NCBI GenBank assembly: GCA_905480485.1
Contig: CAJQQM010000040.1
Coordinates: forward strand, 1-64,000
DNA: 64,000 bases
Reading direction: 5' to 3'
Source of the DNA: an uncultured Aureispira sp.
GTDB lineage: Bacteria; Bacteroidota; Bacteroidia; Chitinophagales; Saprospiraceae
In this document: piece after piece, positions 58,741-64,000 of the stretch
How the letters are laid out: every line of letters begins with the position of its first letter
Numbering within the stretch: position 1 is the stretch's first letter
Notes under the pieces: model-generated
The model's input: the letters and a program-made list of their open reading frames with translations, nothing else
Told to the model about the DNA's origin: nothing
The model's database searches: none
Translations under genes and position numbers: made by a program

Positions 58741-61251
58741 TTAAAAAGCCTTTGACCAGGCCTGTGTCGTTTTAAGTACATCATGCTCGGCAGAAGCCCA
58801 TTTTTTAAGTTTATTCAATTCTTTGCGGTAATCGAAAGGGTCCGAACCAAAAAAGCCAAAGAAGCTTCTTCCGGCTGTCGCCCAAAAGCCAGTTTCCCAC
58901 TCAGCTTTAGCCTCGGACATAACACCGTAATTGTTAAACAAATCAATCATTGAATTACCAATACGAATTTCTTTTTTGGGGAATTTTATCAACCAGGATG
59001 AACAAAGGTACCTCGACGCTATATGAATTGCATTATTTCGTTTAATGGGTGGATAATCGATGTTTACATATTTAGCCATAATTTCGTCGAGTAAACTAGA
59101 CCATTTGATTTCTAGGATAATTACTTTTTTGTGTACCTTCTTGAGGTCTTCATCATTGATCGTCTCTGCATTTTCTACTTTTCGTAAGTTTTTACCCACC
59201 ACCTTGGCGTTGCCTCTTACCGAACTGAGCAAACCAAGTACTTCCTGATAGCGAACCGTTACACCATTCGTGTAAAGAGTCTGAAGGCCCTGCATCATTT
59301 CTTTGCCCTCAAGCTGTATATCACCTTTTGTAGAACCTACCTCGGGCAAAATAGCGGGAAGTATATCTTTGGTAAGATCGCCGATAAACTCTAAGTGATC
59401 GGGTATTATAGTATCAATTTCAGCGTTTAAATCTTCGAAGTCACCTGTTAGTGCTTTGCCTATTGCAGTAACAACAGCCCCTCCTCCAGGGGCAAAGGTA
59501 TTGACAGCTAGTCCTGTCACCGAAAACAAACCCTCTAATATTGCCAGACCAATACTATTGGAGGCCCTAAAATAATTTTGGTGTTTTTCTACCGCATTTT
59601 CAAAATCATCCTTGGCTGTTTTGAAGGCAAGAGATGCTTCTGCACCTCTTTTGAGTGCATCCTTATATTTGGCGGTTATTTTATCTTTAACAGCCTCGGT
59701 ATTATCTTTCATGTCAGACAAAATCCCCTCATAAGAAGCATTTTTCTTAGAAATACCATATTTTTCAAGGACTGCATCAATTTGAGTCGCAGAAACATCT
59801 GTTAACTCAGGTATTTTAATTTGATTATCGTCGTCAGCGAACATTTTTGAGTGATCTGGTATCGAGCCACTGCTTAAAATTAGCTGGTCAATCAAACCCA
59901 AAATTTCTTTCACTTCTTGCTCTTTATTCGGGTCTCCTCCTGTTAAGGTGTTCATAAGCCAAGTATGCGCTTTGCTACTATACTCTTTAAGCTTAGCTTT
60001 AATGGTGTCGTCAATTTGCGTCCCTTCTAATAAATCTTTATCCGAATCTATAAGCGCTTTAAAATCTTTAAGATTTGAATAAATTTCTACTAAATCACCT
60101 TCTTTAATGTTCTGAACAAAACCTGTAACTGCCGATATAAATTTGTTTAAGACACCCAACCAACTTTCGAGATTTTTAATTTTCTCTTGAATGTCTGCAT
60201 CTTGCGCTTTGTTCATGAGCGTTTTTAAGCCCTTTTCTATTGAGGATTTTAGCGCTGAAATTTGGAGCAGAATTTTATCATCTATATTAGTGCCAGGAAT
60301 TAAATCCGTTTGCCCTCCAATTAATGCTTCGTATTGTTGAGCAATTTTATCGTACCAATCAGGCAACTCATTCCCATCTTCATCTTCTAGGGCTAGACCC
60401 ACAAAAGACTCAAGTTCTATTAATTTCTCTTGACCTCTTTGAATGTATTCCTGTAATTTCTCGACATTGAGTTTTAGGGTTTCATCTGAGGTGTCGGCAG
60501 CAGCAATAAATGCTTTAGCCTTGGACAGAACTTTTTGAGCATTTGAGATAACGCCCTCGTTAATTTTATCTATGCTGTTCGGAATATCTAAGGTAGCAGC
60601 TACCACTTCTTTGGCTAAATTCCCATAAACATCTATTTGATGACTTATATTTCGAGCAACCGCCAAAAATTTTTCTATTTTTTCTATAAAGCTATTCACT
60701 TTTTCAATTTCGTCTAGAAACTGATTGGGTGCATAAACAGCGGCAAAGGCAATAAAGTTCTTGGCCTTCTGAAGCAAAGATTCGGCTTCATCCAAATAAT
60801 CTCTGAAATTGCTGGTTATTTTATCGACATTTAAAATTTCATACAATTGTTGTACTTGATCAAAACGAAACGATGCCTCTTCTAGGACACCGGACTTATC
60901 ATTGCGTTGTTTACGACGTTCTACACGCATTTCGGACCGCTTTTCTCGACGTTTATTCCTTGCAGCTTTGCGCTCTTTTTTGCGCTGTTGTCGCCTTGCT
61001 TTACGCGCTTCTTTTTTTGTTAAATTTTCGCTATCAACCGCTTGTGTGTCTTCTTGGTTTGCAGCAGCATTCACCGTCAAATCCATCAGACTTAATTGCA
61101 GATACAAAGCCTGCACTTTCTTGCCTTGGGCTAGATTTTTTTGGTAATCCTCGCTTCCTTTTTCTAGCTTAGTAAACCTTTTTAGGTATACCTTTAGTTG
61201 TTCTTGAAGTGCTGCCAACTCTATTTTGACTTCCTTAGATAATTCAGGCAT
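58741..61251 (-). CDS. Large helical-repeat protein of unknown function with hydrophobic Gly-rich segment
   Basis: This 836-residue protein has no signal peptide. Its order is: a coiled coil (1-60); an extremely Arg/Lys-rich helix (79-117); four degenerate ~90-residue helical units, each headed by a D-[KT]-I element (NVDKI at 141-145, SIDKI 226-230, NIDDKI 322-327, QIDDTI 412-417), with DLIPGTNIDD and DLLEGTQIDD clearly paired; a linker; a hydrophobic stretch (about 565-602, IGLAILEGLFSVTGLAVN...GGGAVVTAIGKAL); and a mixed tail with an aromatic cluster (about 788-808). No family was recognised. Long helices plus a hydrophobic hairpin recall alpha-helical pore-forming proteins; scaffold or tape-like roles are equally open. 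A terminator follows. Confidence 0.7.
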   Translation of the reverse strand: MPELSKEVKIELAALQEQLKVYLKRFTKLEKGSEDYQKNLAQGKKVQALYLQLSLMDLTVNAAANQEDTQAVDSENLTKKEARKARRQQRKKERKAARNKRREKRSEMRVERRKQRNDKSGVLEEASFRFDQVQQLYEILNVDKITSNFRDYLDEAESLLQKAKNFIAFAAVYAPNQFLDEIEKVNSFIEKIEKFLAVARNISHQIDVYGNLAKEVVAATLDIPNSIDKINEGVISNAQKVLSKAKAFIAAADTSDETLKLNVEKLQEYIQRGQEKLIELESFVGLALEDEDGNELPDWYDKIAQQYEALIGGQTDLIPGTNIDDKILLQISALKSSIEKGLKTLMNKAQDADIQEKIKNLESWLGVLNKFISAVTGFVQNIKEGDLVEIYSNLKDFKALIDSDKDLLEGTQIDDTIKAKLKEYSSKAHTWLMNTLTGGDPNKEQEVKEILGLIDQLILSSGSIPDHSKMFADDDNQIKIPELTDVSATQIDAVLEKYGISKKNASYEGILSDMKDNTEAVKDKITAKYKDALKRGAEASLAFKTAKDDFENAVEKHQNYFRASNSIGLAILEGLFSVTGLAVNTFAPGGGAVVTAIGKALTGDFEDLNAEIDTIIPDHLEFIGDLTKDILPAILPEVGSTKGDIQLEGKEMMQGLQTLYTNGVTVRYQEVLGLLSSVRGNAKVVGKNLRKVENAETINDEDLKKVHKKVIILEIKWSSLLDEIMAKYVNIDYPPIKRNNAIHIASRYLCSSWLIKFPKKEIRIGNSMIDLFNNYGVMSEAKAEWETGFWATAGRSFFGFFGSDPFDYRKELNKLKKWASAEHDVLKTTQAWSKAF

Positions 61252-61474
61252 TCTTTACAGTTTAGTGGATAGGTTTAGATAGTAGTACATAATCTTATTT
61301 ATCAGATTATATGATGTAGCAATGTACAACATTATTAACTAAAAAACAAGTGTTATTTTACCAAAACAGTTTCGAAGCTAACATTTAAAGGAATGCACCA
61401 CTTAATAAGCTTCTAATTGAACATAAATCAACAGCTTTAGCCCTTTACAGGATATTATACAAAAAAAGAAAGCC

Positions 61475-61492
61475 ATCTAAAACAATTTAGAT
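61475..61492 (-). terminator. Weak hairpin downstream of the DUF4166 gene
   Basis: ATCTAAA / TTTAGAT (7 bp, loop of 4) lies 27 bp past the stop of the DUF4166 gene on the minus strand, followed by an imperfect T-rich run (GGCTTTCTTTTTTTG). It is AT-rich and weak, so a candidate only. Confidence 0.45.
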
Positions 61493-61518
61493 AATTTGTA
61501 GATGCCGTTCGAATGTAT

Positions 61519-62055
61519 CTATTGTAGTTGTAGTACCCCTGAATAAGATGCCAGAAAAAACCCTAAAAAATGCATTTCTGCTTCTAGGTGACAATGCTTT
61601 TTGTCTTGGGCTACCACTACAAATGAAGGACGAACCGACAAGAGTCTTGGCAAAGGCATAAAAAATAAGAAAGATCGCTTTAAATTAAATATAAGCGTTC
61701 GATCGCTTATTTTCACATGCATTAAAAATCGAAAAAATCTATATTTTTCCATGACAGTGCCCTTTTGATAGTGCACTTCTGAACGCATGCTTTGCGTGGG
61801 AAAATTACGTGTCCAAAACTCATTTTGGAGCTCTTTATCAACAGTCAGCATTAAGGTATAACTCCCACTTTTAGGCATTTTAATAAAGTAAGAGGCCAGG
61901 TAAGCAAAAATATTTTTACCGTAATCTACCTGAACATCTCCTACTAAACTGACAGTTGCTTGTGGTCCATAGATCGTTCTCAAGATAGTAGGCATTCTGA
62001 AAAACGCATGTCCTAGTACTTTTTGAAGGATACTTAAATCTGAATTGGATTCCAT
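61519..62055 (-). CDS. DUF4166 family protein
   Basis: This 178-residue protein resembles DUF4166: ILQKVLGHAFFRMPTIL at the start, FWTRNFPTQSMRSE in the middle, and the C-terminal pattern FNLKRSFLFFMPLPRLLSVRPSF followed by a hydrophobic ending (MHFLGFFLASYSGVLQL). Members are small beta-rich proteins, some fused to saccharopine-dehydrogenase-like domains, and have no assigned function. It precedes the 836-residue protein on the same strand across a 267-bp gap and is divergent from the SulP transporter. Confidence 0.8.
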   Translation of the reverse strand: MESNSDLSILQKVLGHAFFRMPTILRTIYGPQATVSLVGDVQVDYGKNIFAYLASYFIKMPKSGSYTLMLTVDKELQNEFWTRNFPTQSMRSEVHYQKGTVMEKYRFFRFLMHVKISDRTLIFNLKRSFLFFMPLPRLLSVRPSFVVVAQDKKHCHLEAEMHFLGFFLASYSGVLQLQ

Positions 62056-62239
62056 CGAGTAGGGATTTTTGGATCAAATAATAAACGAATTTATCATTTT
62101 TGATGGAAAAATTATCTATTCTAAAAAGAAAAAATGGAAGGGCTTGCTTCCTATTCGCAATTAAACAATACATTTACATTAATTCGTTAGATTAATTGCA
62201 GACCTTGGACCTTCGAATCCGCTTTTTAATCCTAAAAAC

Positions 62240-63838
62240 ATGCTAAAATCACTTTTCCCCATTTTTGAATGGTTGCCCAACTATCAGAAAAAAAACCTAA
62301 AGGGAGATATCACCGCCGGCATAACCGTTGGTATTATGTTAATACCACAGGGAATGGCCTATGCTATGTTGGCAGGTTTGCCCCCTATTTATGGCCTTTA
62401 TGCCGCTATAGTACCTCAATTTATTTATGCAATAATGGGAACCTCGAGGCAATTAGCCGTAGGACCTGTTGCCCTTGATTCTTTATTAGTTGCCGTTGCT
62501 GTTGGTAGCCTAGCGGAAGCCGAATCCCCTGACTACATCAGTTTAGTCATCTTGCTGGCATTTATGGTGGGCTTTGTGCAGCTACTGATGGGCTTATTCC
62601 GATTGGGCTTTTTAGTTAATTTATTATCTCATCCTGTCATCAGTGGGTTTACTTCTGCTGCGGCAATTATTATAGCCTTCAGCCAATTAAAATTCTTGCT
62701 TGGAATCGAAGTAGCACGCAGTCAATACTTCCACGATATTCTTTATCAGTCCTTTATAAACATATCAGATTTTAATAGCTATAGTGTCCTAATCGGTGGT
62801 CTTGGAATTATACTCATTATACTGATTAATAAATACAAAAAAAGTATACCCGCGCCGTTTGTCGTTGTCGTTCTTGGTATTTTTGTTAGTTGGTATTTCG
62901 GTCTGTATGTCGATAACTTGGCGGTAGTTGGTACTGTACCTGCCTCTTTACCGGGCTTTAGTCCTCCTCAGATTAGCTTAGAGGCTTTATTAAGCTTATC
63001 TAGTGCGGCTTTCACCTTGGCAATTATCGGATTTATGGAAGCAACAGCTATTTCTAAAGCTGTAAAAAAAGGACATAATGATTATCAAATACGACCGAAC
63101 CAGGAATTAATTGCGCTTGGGCTTGGAAATATAGGCGGTTCTTTTTTTAAGAGTTTTCCGACAACAGGTGGCTTTTCTAGGTCGGCCGTAAATAATCAAT
63201 CGGGTGCTAAAACAAATTTAGCGGCCTTAATCAGTGCTTTCTTTGTAGTTTTATCCTTGCTTTTCTTTACGCCCGTTTTTTATTTTTTACCCAAAACAAT
63301 CCTTGCCTCTATCATTATGGTCGCCGTACTTAAACTTGTTTCAATGCAAGATGCTGTCGATTTATGGAAAAAAGAACAATACAGTGACTTCTTTATTCTA
63401 CTTATTACTTTTTTACTAACGCTGTTTGCTGGCATTCAATTGGGAATTGCTGCGGGTGTTTTTCTTTCGGTACTTAAACATCAGTGGCAAAACATGCAAG
63501 CTGAATTCAACTATCAACACGAACATTTTAAGATACCTGCACATACTTTGCTGCTACAATTTAAAAATCAGTTATACTATGGAAACGCTGCTTTTTTTGA
63601 ACAAAAAGCACAAGACATACTGCTGCAGCATAAGCAAACAAATCCCTCTATACAATTCCTTATTGTTGATGGAAGCTACATGAGTTCTATCGATAGTACC
63701 GGACAAAAAGCAATAGAAACCTTGATAGAAGATTGCAAAAATAAAAAAATCGAGGTTTTTTTATCGAACATGCCTATCCCCTTCGGAATGAATACTTTTA
63801 GCACAATAGAAGCAGTATTAAAAGCCATTAAAGCATAA
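62240..63838 (+). CDS. SulP-family anion transporter with STAS domain
   Basis: This 532-residue transporter has about 12-14 transmembrane helices in the SLC26/SulP fold. The N-terminal GDITAGITVGIMLIPQGMAYAMLAGLPPIYGLYAA, GTSRQLAVGPVAL and SAAAIIIAFSQLKFLLG are diagnostic. A C-terminal STAS domain (about 440-532) includes FLIVDGSYMSSIDSTGQKAI. These proteins move sulfate, bicarbonate or other anions across the inner membrane. The transported ion cannot be told. It stands alone, divergent from the DUF4166 gene. Confidence 0.92.
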   Translation: MLKSLFPIFEWLPNYQKKNLKGDITAGITVGIMLIPQGMAYAMLAGLPPIYGLYAAIVPQFIYAIMGTSRQLAVGPVALDSLLVAVAVGSLAEAESPDYISLVILLAFMVGFVQLLMGLFRLGFLVNLLSHPVISGFTSAAAIIIAFSQLKFLLGIEVARSQYFHDILYQSFINISDFNSYSVLIGGLGIILIILINKYKKSIPAPFVVVVLGIFVSWYFGLYVDNLAVVGTVPASLPGFSPPQISLEALLSLSSAAFTLAIIGFMEATAISKAVKKGHNDYQIRPNQELIALGLGNIGGSFFKSFPTTGGFSRSAVNNQSGAKTNLAALISAFFVVLSLLFFTPVFYFLPKTILASIIMVAVLKLVSMQDAVDLWKKEQYSDFFILLITFLLTLFAGIQLGIAAGVFLSVLKHQWQNMQAEFNYQHEHFKIPAHTLLLQFKNQLYYGNAAFFEQKAQDILLQHKQTNPSIQFLIVDGSYMSSIDSTGQKAIETLIEDCKNKKIEVFLSNMPIPFGMNTFSTIEAVLKAIKA

Positions 63839-63849
63839 AATTTTCCTTT

Positions 63850-63865
63850 TGTGACTTTAGTCACA
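63850..63865. promoter_or_regulatory. TGTGA-N6-TCACA palindrome (CRP/FNR-family-like operator candidate)
   Basis: TGTGACTTTAGTCACA has the exact half-site arrangement TGTGA-N6-TCACA of the E. coli CRP site, 12 bp after the SulP stop. It could be an operator for whatever gene lies to the right of the window, or form a small hairpin at the end of the SulP transcript. No CRP-family regulator gene is present here. Confidence 0.4.
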
Positions 63866-64000
63866 CTTCATTTATGTCATTTAAATTAAATTTATAAATG
63901 CAACGGTTAAATATTTTATTTGATTCGTTGGGTAAATCTATAAAAATGCATAATAGAGGGTAAATCATATTATCACATCGGGGGATTGATAATAGCGATT

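Noticed and set aside
58701..58784. N-terminal extension of the NUDIX frame to 58784
   Set aside because: It would overlap the end of the preceding gene and translate through a GC-rich terminator hairpin; the NUDIX fold starts at the ATG at 58700.
1..64000. tRNA, rRNA, CRISPR arrays, prophage and complete insertion sequences
   Set aside because: Reading both strands by eye gave no cloverleaf-like tRNA, no rRNA segments, no regularly spaced repeats and no transposase or phage structural genes.

Overview
The window looks like chromosome from an AT-rich member of the Bacteroidota, most likely a saprospira-like lineage (the exact genus is inference). Signs of this are TAnnTTTG promoter boxes instead of -35/-10 elements, near absence of Shine-Dalgarno sequences, DUF5686 and carboxypeptidase-regulatory-like surface proteins, a secreted M43 protease with a type IX secretion tail, a futalosine-pathway menaquinone gene, a Lon with the Bacteroidota N-terminus, and a QueE with the CGG-type insert. 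No rRNA, tRNA, CRISPR array, prophage or intact insertion sequence was seen. Most of the window is ordinary core and envelope gene content in small operons.

Layout. 1-6.9 kb: an edge-truncated secreted protein (-), a DUF5686 outer-membrane protein, and two tandem paralogous GT39-type membrane glycosyltransferases. 6.9-11.6 kb: a flavoprotein, ComEC and an RNase D-like exonuclease. 11.7-24.5 kb: a long leftward block with topA, murF, an AarF/UbiB-type kinase, a penicillin-acylase-type hydrolase, a triple OmpA-like-domain protein and a membrane-anchored coiled-coil/helix-hairpin-helix protein, ending at an intrinsic terminator. 24.6-26.8 kb: DUF4442, an RlmG-like methyltransferase and a lone receiver domain. 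26.8-30.2 kb: an overlapping APH-like kinase and acyl-CoA dehydrogenase pair, then a PaaY-like hexapeptide protein. 30.4-39.9 kb: rseP, a small surface protein, mqnB, ndk, queE, lon, coaE, a GT2 glycosyltransferase and a bifunctional-nuclease-type protein. 39.9-49.4 kb: a Tat-exported PLP enzyme, an RluA-type pseudouridine synthase, the M43 protease, tyrS, riboflavin synthase and a GH3-type enzyme. 49.7-58.7 kb: a PolB-type exonuclease, two unknowns around a sterol-desaturase-family enzyme, a PIF1-like helicase, an oligopeptide-binding lipoprotein, DUF2452, a 2H phosphoesterase, an exported unknown and a NUDIX hydrolase. 58.7-64 kb: a large helical-repeat protein of unknown function, DUF4166 and a SulP transporter.

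The least explained items are the 836-residue protein at 58741-61251 (four degenerate helical repeats, a very basic segment, and a Gly-rich hydrophobic hairpin resembling that of helical pore-formers), the OmpA-triple/coiled-coil-HhH pair at 12-16 kb, the perfect palindrome abutting the tyrS promoter, a terminator lodged directly against the NUDIX start codon, a hairpin plus U-run in the leader of the GH3-type gene, and two coding-like remnants in otherwise empty gaps.
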